Source: Sulfuriferula nivalis (GTDB taxonomy: Bacteria > Pseudomonadota > Gammaproteobacteria > Burkholderiales > Sulfuriferulaceae). Taken from it: DNA of 64,000 nucleotides. The stretch covers positions 2,046,001 to 2,110,000 of the forward strand of contig NZ_AP021881.1 in NCBI RefSeq assembly GCF_009937995.1, in the 5' to 3' direction. A program made the position numbers and the translations under genes. Below, in pieces: positions 49,011 through 58,097 of the stretch. Under the pieces are notes generated by a model. It saw only the letters and a program-made list of their open reading frames with translations, did not search any database and was not told where the DNA came from. The stretch's first letter is position 1. Every line of letters begins with the position of its first letter.

Positions 49011-49038
49011 AAGCCAGCATCAGTTATGCCAGCCAGCA
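49011..49038 (+). repeat. GCCAGC-type motif pair in the receptor leader
   Basis: AAGCCAGCA (49011-49019) and GCCAGCCAGCA (49028-49038) lie in the 81-bp gap before the receptor ATG at 49063, at distances like those of the other two leaders. A 5-bp hairpin GCAAC/GTTGC precedes them. No Fur box was seen in this gap. Confidence 0.5.
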
Positions 49039-49062
49039 CACATTTTTAATTAGGAGCATGGC

Positions 49063-51282
49063 ATGGCAATACCTGAACGTAACCTGAACACAACGTTAAC
49101 CCCAAATCAGAAAGCTATTAATCTGATACGCACTGTCGGCATAGCACCGTTAGGCGCCTTAATGGCAGGCTTGGCTATGCCAGCAGTGGCTGCAGAAAGC
49201 ACAACAGAGCAAACACTTTCCACCGTTACGGTTCAAGCTGATGCCGACAATGAGGTACAACCAGACGGCTATCTGGCAACAACTACCCGTGTCGGCAAAA
49301 CGCTGCAGGATCCGCAGGATGTTCCACAGGCAGTGACTACAGTTACCAAAAAGATCATGGAGGAACAGCAAGTCAATTCACTACGAGAAGCCTTGCGCAA
49401 TGTATCAGGCCTCACTTTCAACGCGGCAGAAGGTGGGCGCTCTGGTGACAATATGATGTTACGAGGTTTCTATACTTTTGGTGATATGTATCTGGACGGC
49501 ATACGGGATACCGCACAATACAACCGCGAAACCTTTGCCTATGAACAAGTGGATGTACTGCGCGGTGCAGCAGCGATGCTCTTCGGTCGCGGACAGGCGG
49601 GAGGTGTTATCAATCAGGTCAGTAAATCACCTGTATTAACCGACAAATACAGAATCGCTGGCAGCGTAGGTTCAAATGGTTATCAGCAGGAAGCCGCTGA
49701 TCTTAACAAAGTAATCGGCGAACATGCTGCTATCCGTGTCAACCTCATGAATCGCGATGAAGGCAGCTGGCGCTCCAACCCAGCCACTGGTGCAGAACCA
49801 GAAATTCACCGCAATGGTGTCGCAGTTGCAGCCCAATGGGGCATAGGCACTGACAACAGCTTCAAAGTCAGCCATTACTACCTCAATACACAAGATAATC
49901 CAGATTATGGTGTGCCATTTGACAGTACCACGCATGCACCATCTACAAAATATTCAGCAAGTACATTCTGGGGCATAGACAAAAATTTCGATGACAGTCG
50001 AACCAATATGACTACACTGACCCATGAATACAAGTTTTCCCCCAAAACCCAGCTGCGCACGCAAGTCCGTGCGTCTGAATATCTACGTGCTTACTGGGCT
50101 TCGGCTCCTTCCAACACAACTGACCCCAACGCAAATGGCACCAGCCCCAAAACACGCAAAATGGATACTGACGACGTCACTGTTCAAAGTGATTTAAGTA
50201 CTCAATTTATAAGCTTGGGAATGAAACACGAAGCACTAGTTGGTGTGGAATACCTGAAAGAGAATTCCAGTCGTTGGAGTTTAAAAAACATAGGCAGCAG
50301 CACCACACCGATATACTCAGCTGACGTAGTCAACGGCGCACCGAGTACCTATGCAGGCAACAGCTACGCCATTTACGTACAAGATACCATGGAGTTCATC
50401 CCGCACTGGAAGGCCACACTTGGCGTCCGCAGAGACATGATGTCAGCTGACTATGGATTAACCACGGGCAACCCACCCGTTTCCGCTGGAACAGCGCACT
50501 TGGATTTTGCAGAACCCAGCTATCGGACTGCATTATCTTACCAACCCAACAGTGATGCGCATTATTACGTGGGCTGGAGCGATTCTTTCAGCCCGACCGC
50601 AGACCTGTATCAAACCTCGGCAGGCACAGCCTACCCACCAGAACGTAGCCAGGTTCTGGAGGCTGGCGCAAAATGGTTATTCTTTAATGGAGATTTAGCT
50701 TTCCGCACTGCTATTTATCGTGCCGATAAGGAATGGGAACGTAACGCCGATCTGGAATCCACAGCTGGCGTCTTAACCAAGAAACGTCGCACTGACGGGA
50801 TAGAATTTGAACTGGCTGGACGTATCACTAAGAAATGGGAAGCATTTGCTGGCATTGCACTCATGGACGCCAAAATTCTGGAAGTAGCCGAGAACACCAA
50901 TGCAACTACAGGTGTAGTCACTTATGCCAACCCCAATTACCAAGGCCAGACACCACCTAACACACCTCCTTATACTGCCAATTTATGGACCACTTATGCA
51001 TTAGGTGATGGATGGAAAGTAGGGGGTGGCTTTGAAGCTAAAGGCAAACGTTATGGCTACAATCCTAGCAGCAGTGGAACAAGCGCATTTAACCCCAACA
51101 CTATCAGTGGTTATGTACGTTGGGATGCCATGGTTGCCTATGAGCAAAAGAAATATACGATACGTCTAAACATACAAAATTTGTTTAACACCGTGTATTA
51201 CGATTCACTCTATGTCAACGGCGGTTTCACCACTCCAGGTACCAACCGCAAGTTCCTCTTGATGGGTGAATACAAGTTCTAA
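49063..51282 (+). CDS. TonB-dependent catecholate-type siderophore receptor (Fiu-like)
   Basis: A 739-aa outer-membrane barrel. A long signal region ends at about AVAA (residue 44); STVTVQAD is the TonB box region, then a plug with DVPQAVTTVTKKIMEEQQVN, LREALRNVSGLTFNA, MMLRGFYTFGDMYLDG and VDVLRGAAAMLFGRGQAGGV. The barrel ends GTNRKFLLMGEYKF with the terminal Phe. The plug is closest in kind to Fiu and other catecholate receptors, also taken by the adjacent piuC. TAGGAG lies 6 nt before the ATG. It follows tonB-exbB-exbD and precedes piuC by 15 nt. Confidence 0.92.
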   Translation: MAIPERNLNTTLTPNQKAINLIRTVGIAPLGALMAGLAMPAVAAESTTEQTLSTVTVQADADNEVQPDGYLATTTRVGKTLQDPQDVPQAVTTVTKKIMEEQQVNSLREALRNVSGLTFNAAEGGRSGDNMMLRGFYTFGDMYLDGIRDTAQYNRETFAYEQVDVLRGAAAMLFGRGQAGGVINQVSKSPVLTDKYRIAGSVGSNGYQQEAADLNKVIGEHAAIRVNLMNRDEGSWRSNPATGAEPEIHRNGVAVAAQWGIGTDNSFKVSHYYLNTQDNPDYGVPFDSTTHAPSTKYSASTFWGIDKNFDDSRTNMTTLTHEYKFSPKTQLRTQVRASEYLRAYWASAPSNTTDPNANGTSPKTRKMDTDDVTVQSDLSTQFISLGMKHEALVGVEYLKENSSRWSLKNIGSSTTPIYSADVVNGAPSTYAGNSYAIYVQDTMEFIPHWKATLGVRRDMMSADYGLTTGNPPVSAGTAHLDFAEPSYRTALSYQPNSDAHYYVGWSDSFSPTADLYQTSAGTAYPPERSQVLEAGAKWLFFNGDLAFRTAIYRADKEWERNADLESTAGVLTKKRRTDGIEFELAGRITKKWEAFAGIALMDAKILEVAENTNATTGVVTYANPNYQGQTPPNTPPYTANLWTTYALGDGWKVGGGFEAKGKRYGYNPSSSGTSAFNPNTISGYVRWDAMVAYEQKKYTIRLNIQNLFNTVYYDSLYVNGGFTTPGTNRKFLLMGEYKF

Positions 51283-51297
51283 ATACAGGATGCAATC

Positions 51298-51978
51298 ATG
51301 CTAATCACCATAGACGATGTTTTAACCCAGGAAGAACTGACTGAAGTTCGCAACCTGCTGGCGAATTCAAGCTGGGATAGCGGCCATACTACCGCTGGCA
51401 CCCAGGCAGCCAAAAGCAAGAACAACCAGCAGCTTGCAGAAACAGCGCAGCATCTGGACAAACTTCGTTTACTGGTGCTTGGTGCACTGAATCGAAATGC
51501 ACTATTTTTCACTGCAGCACTACCGCAGCGCATATTGCCCCCGCTATTCAACCGTTATAGCGGCGGCACCAATTTCTATGGCAATCATGTTGACAATGCC
51601 ATGCGCCGTCTGCCTGACGGCAGCTACATGCGTAGCGACGTGTCAGCCACATTGTTTTTGGCCGATCCGGACAGTTACGATGGTGGCGAGTTGATGATTG
51701 AAGACACCTATGGTAGCCAGAAAATCAAACTCCAAGCTGGCAGTATGGTTATTTACCCCGCTTCGTCTGTACACCAAGTATTACCTGTCACACACGGCGA
51801 ACGTCTAGCCTGTTTCATGTGGATACAAAGTATGGTGCGCAACACTGAACAACGTCGCATGCTGTTTGAAATGGACATGGCGCTACTCGACTTACGTCAT
51901 ACACATGGCGACACAGACCCAGTCATTCGCTTAACCAGTAGCTATCACAACTTGCTACGCACTTGGGCAGAAACCTGA
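51298..51978 (+). CDS. piuC: PiuC/YbiX-type Fe(II) 2-oxoglutarate dioxygenase (PKHD hydroxylase)
   Basis: A 226-aa cytosolic dioxygenase. Iron ligands are H97 and D99 (NHVDNAM) and H159 (SSVHQVLPVTHGER), with R169 for 2-oxoglutarate. The family is found beside Fiu/PiuA receptors and is iron-repressed; the substrate is not established, a siderophore-related compound is the usual suggestion. It is coupled to the alpha-hydroxy-acid oxidase by a TGATG overlap. Confidence 0.93.
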   Translation: MLITIDDVLTQEELTEVRNLLANSSWDSGHTTAGTQAAKSKNNQQLAETAQHLDKLRLLVLGALNRNALFFTAALPQRILPPLFNRYSGGTNFYGNHVDNAMRRLPDGSYMRSDVSATLFLADPDSYDGGELMIEDTYGSQKIKLQAGSMVIYPASSVHQVLPVTHGERLACFMWIQSMVRNTEQRRMLFEMDMALLDLRHTHGDTDPVIRLTSSYHNLLRTWAET

Positions 51979-53057
51979 TGCATCCTTTAAACGATATGGG
52001 GCAATTACTTAATCTATCCGCTTACCAATCCCGGGCGCGTAGCTTACTAGACCCTGCAATTTGGCAATATCTGGAACATGGCGCTAGTGAAGAAATCAGT
52101 CTGCGCGCTAATCGCACAGCTTTCAACAACTGGGATATCCCCACTCGCCCTCTCACCAACGTAAATGGCGGGCACACACGCCAGACGCTATATGGACAAG
52201 AACTGGCACACCCTATTTTGCTCGCACCCATCGCTTATCAAAGGCTATTTCATGAGCAGGGCGAAAGCGCCAGTGCACTTGCAGCATGTGCTCAGGGTGG
52301 ACAATTGCTGGTCAGCAGTCTGGCGAGCCAGCCGTTGGAATATATCGCTGAAACAAGTGATTCAAATTTATGGTTTCAACTCTATTGGCAAGGTGAGCGT
52401 GAGCGCACTTTACGTTTATTACGTCGAGCTGAGGCAGCTGGCTACTGTGCCATCGTATTCACGATAGACGCGCCTGTAAAACAGGCCACACTCGTATTAC
52501 CTGCGCATATCCACAGCGTTAATCTCGAAAGCATCCCACCCTACTCGGCCATTAAGTCTGATCAAAGTCAGGTATTTGATGGCTGGATGGCACACGCCCC
52601 GACCTGGGATGACGTTTCATGGCTGCGACAACAAACTCAATTACCGCTAATACTCAAAGGCATTATTCATCCCGACGATGCCGATACCGCATTAAAACTC
52701 GGATGCGACGGCATTATCGTTTCCAATCATGGTGGACGTGTATTAGACGGCACCCCTGCCAGTTTGACCATGCTCCCCATTATCAGCCAGCGCATAGCAG
52801 GCCAAATCCCAATACTTTTCGATAGCGGAATACGCAATGGTCGTGACATATTCAAGGCATTGGCGCTGGGCGCAAGCGCTGTACTTATTGGCCGTCCTTA
52901 CATCTGGGGACTTGCCAGTGCAGGCGCCATGGGTGTTGCTCACATTCTACGTTTAATGCGTGACGAACTGGAAATGACCATGGCCCTCAGCGGCTGTGCC
53001 ACCTTGTCAGACATTAATAGCTCAAAATTATTTTCAAATCCCTCCAACCAACCTTAA
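51978..53057 (+). CDS. FMN-dependent alpha-hydroxy-acid oxidase/dehydrogenase
   Basis: A 359-aa TIM-barrel flavoenzyme of the glycolate oxidase/lactate dehydrogenase group. Motifs: ASEEISLRANRTAFNNW at the N-terminus, PILLAPIAYQRLFHEQGE, LWFQLYWQ, LILKGI (Lys), SNHGGRVLDG (catalytic His and substrate Arg) and FDSGIRNGRDIFKALALGA for FMN phosphate. It would oxidise an L-2-hydroxy acid to the keto acid. The ATG at 51978 overlaps the piuC stop; an earlier TTG is not needed. Its tight coupling to a siderophore receptor and piuC is notable. Confidence 0.9.
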   Translation: MHPLNDMGQLLNLSAYQSRARSLLDPAIWQYLEHGASEEISLRANRTAFNNWDIPTRPLTNVNGGHTRQTLYGQELAHPILLAPIAYQRLFHEQGESASALAACAQGGQLLVSSLASQPLEYIAETSDSNLWFQLYWQGERERTLRLLRRAEAAGYCAIVFTIDAPVKQATLVLPAHIHSVNLESIPPYSAIKSDQSQVFDGWMAHAPTWDDVSWLRQQTQLPLILKGIIHPDDADTALKLGCDGIIVSNHGGRVLDGTPASLTMLPIISQRIAGQIPILFDSGIRNGRDIFKALALGASAVLIGRPYIWGLASAGAMGVAHILRLMRDELEMTMALSGCATLSDINSSKLFSNPSNQP

Positions 53058-53067
53058 GGAAATTACA

Positions 53068-53337
53068 ATGAAATATATCTCCCTCAGCGCAATTTTATTC
53101 ACACTATTAACCTCAGTAGCGCATGCCGACGCAGATTGCGTTGCTCATCCCAAAGAATCCTGGATACCCGAAAGCAAAATCAAACAGGCGCTGATTGATG
53201 AAGGATACTCGATTAAAGTTTTCAAGGTAGATGGCAACTGCTATGAAATGTATGGTTACAACAAAGCAGGAAAACGTGCCGAAATTTACTTCGATACACA
53301 GTCAGGCAAGCCAGTTAAGGCTGAAATCGAAAAGTAA
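53068..53337 (+). CDS. Periplasmic PepSY-domain protein
   Basis: An 89-aa secreted protein. Signal peptide MKYISLSAILFTLLTSVAHA, then a PepSY-like fold: ESKIKQALIDEGYSIKVFKV, CYEMYGYNKAGKRAEIYFD and GKPVKAEIEK. Small PepSY proteins often accompany cytochrome b561 genes, as here, 10 nt upstream. The ATG at 53068 follows AAGGA and is preferred over a longer frame without signal peptide. Confidence 0.85.
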   Translation: MKYISLSAILFTLLTSVAHADADCVAHPKESWIPESKIKQALIDEGYSIKVFKVDGNCYEMYGYNKAGKRAEIYFDTQSGKPVKAEIEK

Positions 53338-53347
53338 GCAGGTAAAA

Positions 53348-53923
53348 ATGCCACGCCATCCAGTTATTGAACGTGTTTATGTTTGGGACAAACTTGTCCG
53401 CTTACATCACTGGTCAGTAGCCAGCCTTATTCTTATTAACGGCTGGCTGCTGGATGGTGGTGGCAAGTTACATCGTTGGGCAGGATACACACTGGTTGCA
53501 TTGATCTGTACCCGCATAGTCTGGGGTCTATTAAGTCATGGTTATGCTAGATTCAGCACATTTCTACCCACACCCGGTCGCATCAAAACCTACCGCCTTC
53601 ATTACCACAACAACAACTTACCAATGCCAACTGGTCATAACCCACTGGGCGGCATGATGATATTGCTTATGTTTACCCTGATACTTAGTTTAGGCATCAC
53701 AGGATGGCTCATGGGCACGGATACCTACTGGGGTGTAACCTGGCTGGAAAATCTGCATGAAACACTATTCTACATCCTCATGCTCTGCGTTAGCCTGCAT
53801 GTCACTATGGTATTAATACTCAGCAAGCATCTGCATATCAACCTACCCAAGGCTATGCTTACTGGATACAAGGAAAGGACCAGCGCATCCCGTTCCTTGG
53901 GAAGCATCAACAAGAAAAATTAA
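53348..53923 (+). CDS. Cytochrome b561 family di-haem membrane protein
   Basis: A 191-aa inner-membrane protein with four predicted helices. WDKLVRLHHWSVASLILING and LHRWAGYTLVALICTRIVWG carry His haem ligands near the membrane faces; GGMMILLMFTLILSLGITGW and LHETLFYILMLCVSLHVTMV complete the bundle. Such proteins pass electrons across the membrane, for example from quinol to a periplasmic acceptor. The ATG at 53348 is 10 nt after the PepSY gene. Confidence 0.9.
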   Translation: MPRHPVIERVYVWDKLVRLHHWSVASLILINGWLLDGGGKLHRWAGYTLVALICTRIVWGLLSHGYARFSTFLPTPGRIKTYRLHYHNNNLPMPTGHNPLGGMMILLMFTLILSLGITGWLMGTDTYWGVTWLENLHETLFYILMLCVSLHVTMVLILSKHLHINLPKAMLTGYKERTSASRSLGSINKKN

Positions 53924-54037
53924 AACATTCATCCACTAAGACTTTTCCATCACCAATATTCAAGTCATAGTATGGTAATCAAACAAGGTTATACTCGTCA
54001 GGATATTACTGCCGACTAACCACTATTGGAATGTACC

Positions 54038-54787
54038 ATGCGTAAACTGCTGATATGGACTCGCCGCTGGCATGGCAACCTGGCAATAGTTTTTATTTTT
54101 CCCATACTCATCATGGCATTTACTGCCATATTGATCGTCCATGGAAAGGCATTGGGTATCCGCAATATTTATATTGATGCGAGCTGGTGGCCTGGCTATC
54201 AAACCAATACAGCTAACAGCCAACAAAACATCCGCAGCATTGTTGAGAAGGAAAATGGCTGGTGGCTATTATCCAGTGCTGGCTTATTTGACATCACCAA
54301 CAATCAAGCAACACTGGTCACCCCACTTGCAGACAAGGACATACGTTCATTAATTGCCACCACAGATGGTGTACTTGCTGTATCAGATAAAGGCTTGTGG
54401 CGTGAACAACAGGGTAAATGGCTGCAGATTTTCAAGGGCAATATCACTCAGGCCAGTGGCAACGAGCATTCCATAGTGGTTATGCTGCGGGGCAAGGGTT
54501 CCATGCAAAGCCATGATAACGGAGCCACATGGGCATCGCTCAATCCAGTAATGAGTTCATTGCTTACGCAAAACCCGGTGCTATCGCAACAATCCAGCAA
54601 AATCAGCCTGGCTCAACTCATCCGCGACATACACAAAGGCGTTGCCCTTGCTGGCGACAAGAACCAATGGATATGGGTGGATAGTATTGCACTGTCACTG
54701 ATTTTCTTCGCAAGCACGGGTATATTCATGTGGTGGAACAAGCAAAAGTCCCGATTTACAAAATCGAGGGACAAAGTATCAACCTAA
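54038..54787 (+). CDS. PepSY-TM-like membrane protein with an Asp-box
   Basis: A 249-aa protein of the PepSY-associated membrane type. Helix 1 follows TRRWHGNLAIVFIFPILIMA; the C-terminal RDIHKGVALAGDKNQWIWVD and helix SIALSLIFFASTGIFMWW match the end of PepSY_TM proteins, with the His that may bind haem. The periplasmic middle is not PepSY-like but reads as short beta blades, with SHDNGATW at 54509-54532, a perfect Asp-box (BNR) motif. It may act with the b561 as an iron-siderophore reductase; that is inference. ATG 54038 is preferred over TTG 54026. Its end overlaps the convergent sulP-type gene by 9 nt. Confidence 0.75.
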   Translation: MRKLLIWTRRWHGNLAIVFIFPILIMAFTAILIVHGKALGIRNIYIDASWWPGYQTNTANSQQNIRSIVEKENGWWLLSSAGLFDITNNQATLVTPLADKDIRSLIATTDGVLAVSDKGLWREQQGKWLQIFKGNITQASGNEHSIVVMLRGKGSMQSHDNGATWASLNPVMSSLLTQNPVLSQQSSKISLAQLIRDIHKGVALAGDKNQWIWVDSIALSLIFFASTGIFMWWNKQKSRFTKSRDKVST

Positions 54788-56299
54788 CCGATTATCTGCA
54801 GGATGATAATTTGGATCTTCCAGCACATTCACCTCTATCATCCCTTTGGCTTTATCGAGCAGTTCCATACAGTCCGGACTCAGATGACGTAAATGCAGCT
54901 TTTTCCCAGCCCAGGTATAACGTTCTGCCAACGCATCAATCGCAGCGATTGCAGAATGATCTTTGACTTGAGAAAATTTGAAATCAATAACAACCTCAGC
55001 TGGATCTTCCTTGGGAGTGAATAGCGAGGCAAAATTATGCGTAGAAGCAAAGAACAAAGCCCCATGCAGTTCATACACTTTCCAGTTGTGCTCATCCGTC
55101 GTCACCTTGACGTTAATATGCTTGGCCTGCTGCCATGCAAACACCAGAGCAGAAATAATCACGCCGACGATGACCGCCATCGCCAAATCGGTAAAAACAG
55201 TGACGATAGCCACTGTCAACCCAACCAGCACATCGGCTGGTGGCACTTTACCGAACAAACGAAAACTACCCCACTCAAAGGTTTTTTCCGACACCATGAA
55301 CATCAATCCGATTAATGCCGCCAGCGGTATCATCTGTATCCATTCCGATGCGAACAGGATAAAACTCAGTAAAAACAGCGCAGCTGCAATACCAGATAGA
55401 TTTTTAACTGCTCCATTGGTCACATTAATCATACTCTGACCTATCATCGCACAGCCGCCCATACCACCGAAGCATCCTGTCACTACGTTAGCAATACCTT
55501 GTCCAACACACATGCGATTCGGTTTACCGCGAGTCTGCGTCATGTCGTCAATCAAATTCAGGGTTAATAGTGACTCTATCAACCCTACACCAGCCAGTAT
55601 CAAACTATATGGAAAAATAATACGCAGGGTATCCCAATTAAACGGTACATCTGCAATATGAAAGCTCGGCAAATCACCCTTAATTGATGCTAAATCACCC
55701 ACTGTTTTGGTTTCTATGCCACCAAAAATAACCAATGCAGACACCACCACAATCGCCACCAGCGTTGACGGCACCACCTTCACAAAACGCGGCAGAATAT
55801 AGATAATCAGCAAAGTCAGCACAATCAGGCCGAGCATGATATACAGTGGTGCACCCTGCATCCAGCTCAATGATCCATCCGCATTTGTCACTTTAAAATG
55901 ACCTAGCTGCGCCATGAAAATCACAATTGCCAGCCCATTTACGAAACCCAACATAACAGGATGAGGAACCATACGAATAAACTTACCTAGCTTGAGCAAG
56001 CCGAATGCAATTTGCAACACCCCCATCAACACGACAGTGGCAAATAAATACTCCACCCCGTGCTGCACCACCAATGCCACCATCACCACCGCCAGAGATC
56101 CTGCCGCACCTGAAATCATGCCTGGACGGCCACCTATCAGCGAAGTAATCAAGGACACCATGAATGCAGCATACAAGCCCACCAATGGATGCACATGTGC
56201 CACAAAAGCAAATGCAATCGCCTCAGGCACTAATGCCAGCGCAACTATCAATCCACTGATTAAATTTATTTTGATTTCAGGAATATTCCGTAAATACAT
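54779..56299 (-). CDS. SulP family anion transporter
   Basis: A 506-aa inner-membrane permease with about ten helices and a C-terminal STAS domain (about 420-500, VVIDFKFSQVKDHSAIAAID). SLIGGRPGMISGAAGSLAVV and MGGCAMIGQSMINVTNGAVK are SulP core motifs. Members carry sulfate, bicarbonate or dicarboxylates; the substrate is open. The reading frame extends to 56335, but ATG 56299 has GAGG 5-6 nt before it. The 285-bp gap to the next gene has only a short palindrome AACTCAGACTGAGTT (56458-56472). Confidence 0.92.
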   Translation of the reverse strand: MYLRNIPEIKINLISGLIVALALVPEAIAFAFVAHVHPLVGLYAAFMVSLITSLIGGRPGMISGAAGSLAVVMVALVVQHGVEYLFATVVLMGVLQIAFGLLKLGKFIRMVPHPVMLGFVNGLAIVIFMAQLGHFKVTNADGSLSWMQGAPLYIMLGLIVLTLLIIYILPRFVKVVPSTLVAIVVVSALVIFGGIETKTVGDLASIKGDLPSFHIADVPFNWDTLRIIFPYSLILAGVGLIESLLTLNLIDDMTQTRGKPNRMCVGQGIANVVTGCFGGMGGCAMIGQSMINVTNGAVKNLSGIAAALFLLSFILFASEWIQMIPLAALIGLMFMVSEKTFEWGSFRLFGKVPPADVLVGLTVAIVTVFTDLAMAVIVGVIISALVFAWQQAKHINVKVTTDEHNWKVYELHGALFFASTHNFASLFTPKEDPAEVVIDFKFSQVKDHSAIAAIDALAERYTWAGKKLHLRHLSPDCMELLDKAKGMIEVNVLEDPNYHPADNRLG

Positions 56300-56584
56300 A
56301 TCAACCTCACAAGGCACAGTCCACATGGTAAACACACACCATGCCAGACAAACTCAGATTAATTACTACTATGAAAGCACAATGACTTGCCAATTAGTCC
56401 GCATAAAAACAGCAGCGGTCACTGCAAAAAGACGAAGCGAGAAAATTACATGGGCGTAACTCAGACTGAGTTGTTATGAATTGTGCCGATATTATAACGA
56501 AGGTTTCATGCATCCCCAAACCAGCATACATAGCAAGCCGGCCATTTTTCTAGGATAATACGCTTTTGCCAATTTGAACCTGCC

Positions 56585-56995
56585 ATGACCTCTCCCCTAC
56601 CTACTGCTGGCATATGGAAACGCTTTGCGACCATGATTTATGAAGCCATATTGCTACTAGCGGTTTTATTTATTGCCGATTACCTGTTTATTGCCCTGAC
56701 TCATAACAAATTACCAAAAGCCTCGTTACAGATCTATCTTGTTGGCGTAATGGCTATTTATTTCGTCTGGTTCTGGATGCGCGGACAATCCCTGGCAATG
56801 AAAACCTGGCATATTTATGTAGTTAAGGTAAATGGTGACAAGTTGGATATGCAGACAGCGTTAAAGCGTTTTGCCTTTAGCTGGCTAATCGGTATCACCC
56901 AATTATGGGCATTGTTTGATCGTGACGGCCAATTTTTGCACGACAGACTGGCAGGCACACGGTTAGTCAGCAAGTCACATCTGTTGAAAGATTGA
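56585..56995 (+). CDS. RDD family membrane protein
   Basis: A 136-aa protein with three hydrophobic segments. The RDD motif is spread as AGIWKRFATMIYEAILL (Arg, Asp/Glu variant) and DGQFLHDRLAGTRLVS; GQSLAMKTWHIYVVKVNGDK is typical of the family. Function is not established; some are involved in ion homeostasis. It is convergent with lptG. Confidence 0.85.
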   Translation: MTSPLPTAGIWKRFATMIYEAILLLAVLFIADYLFIALTHNKLPKASLQIYLVGVMAIYFVWFWMRGQSLAMKTWHIYVVKVNGDKLDMQTALKRFAFSWLIGITQLWALFDRDGQFLHDRLAGTRLVSKSHLLKD

Positions 56996-57023
56996 CGTAG
57001 TTAACGCTACATGAGCAAGTACG

Positions 57024-58097
57024 TTATTGCTGTTCTACCCGCTTCAGCAAGTAAACACCCAGCACTAAAAACATTAACGTAGGCACTAACGCACTCACTA
57101 AAGGCTGCCAATCGTTAAGTAAACCCATATAGGCGAATAATCGATTAAACAGATGGTAGCCTAACCCCAACATAATACCTGCGAACACACGCAAACTCAC
57201 GCCTCCGGCACGGGGGCGATGATAGGCAAACGGCAAGGCCAGCAAAATCATGATAGGTGCGGCAAAGGGATAAATCAATTTACTCCACAATGCGATTTCA
57301 TAGCGCTTACTAGGCTGATGGTTCTCATGCAAATGCTGAATATATTCCCATAAGTTCACAGCAGACATCTTTTCCGGTGGTACCAGCAGCACATTCATAA
57401 TGCTGGGCGTCAGCACCGATTTCCATTCGCTGCTATCTACATGCCCTACCGTGACTCCCGTTGCCGCAAATCGAGTTTCATCGATGCCATGCAACTGCCA
57501 TACGTTATCATGTAAAAACGTGCCCGTAGCGGCGCGATAAATGCGCTGCAAACGAAACTTATCATCAAAAGTGTACACATTGACATCATGAAGTTCACCA
57601 TCCGGTGTCACCTCACGCACATTGATAAAGTTACGGTCATCACGCACCCATAATCCAGAACGAAACGCCTGCGCCACCAGCGAATTAGTCGCTTTTAACT
57701 TCATTTGCTCAGCATAACGATCACTTGCAGGTGCAATAATTTCACCGAACACAAAAGTCAATGCAGTAAATACCAGTCCCACCATCATCAAATATACCGC
57801 AATGCGCTGCATCGACAATCCTGATACCAGCATGATGCTGAATTCAGAATTCTCCACTAAACGCGCCATAGCGACTAACGTACCTATCAATGCTGCGACG
57901 GGCAGCAACTCATACAAATGTCCAGGAATGCTTAAAGTGACATAGAGCAAGATTTGACCAAAACCATAATGGCCTTTGCCTAATGCATCCAACTCGTTAA
58001 TCAAATCAAAAAATGCAAACAAAGTCATCAATGCGACAAACACAAACAGAGATGATGCCAATGCTTCCTTGGCTAAGTAGCGGACAATAAGCTTCAT
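57024..58097 (-). CDS. lptG: LPS export ABC transporter permease LptG
   Basis: A 357-aa YjgP/YjgQ family permease of the LptB2FG complex, which extracts LPS from the inner membrane. It has the N-terminal YLAKEALASSLFVFVALMTL helix, a periplasmic beta-jellyroll domain in the middle and a C-terminal three-helix bundle (YHLFNRLFAYMGLLNDWQPL). The gene starts inside the end of lptF (ATGA, 58094-58097). Confidence 0.93.
   Translation of the reverse strand: MKLIVRYLAKEALASSLFVFVALMTLFAFFDLINELDALGKGHYGFGQILLYVTLSIPGHLYELLPVAALIGTLVAMARLVENSEFSIMLVSGLSMQRIAVYLMMVGLVFTALTFVFGEIIAPASDRYAEQMKLKATNSLVAQAFRSGLWVRDDRNFINVREVTPDGELHDVNVYTFDDKFRLQRIYRAATGTFLHDNVWQLHGIDETRFAATGVTVGHVDSSEWKSVLTPSIMNVLLVPPEKMSAVNLWEYIQHLHENHQPSKRYEIALWSKLIYPFAAPIMILLALPFAYHRPRAGGVSLRVFAGIMLGLGYHLFNRLFAYMGLLNDWQPLVSALVPTLMFLVLGVYLLKRVEQQ

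Noticed and set aside
56458-56472. AACTCAGACTGAGTT palindrome as an operator for the SulP or RDD gene
   Set aside because: Single short palindrome far from both starts; no second copy seen.
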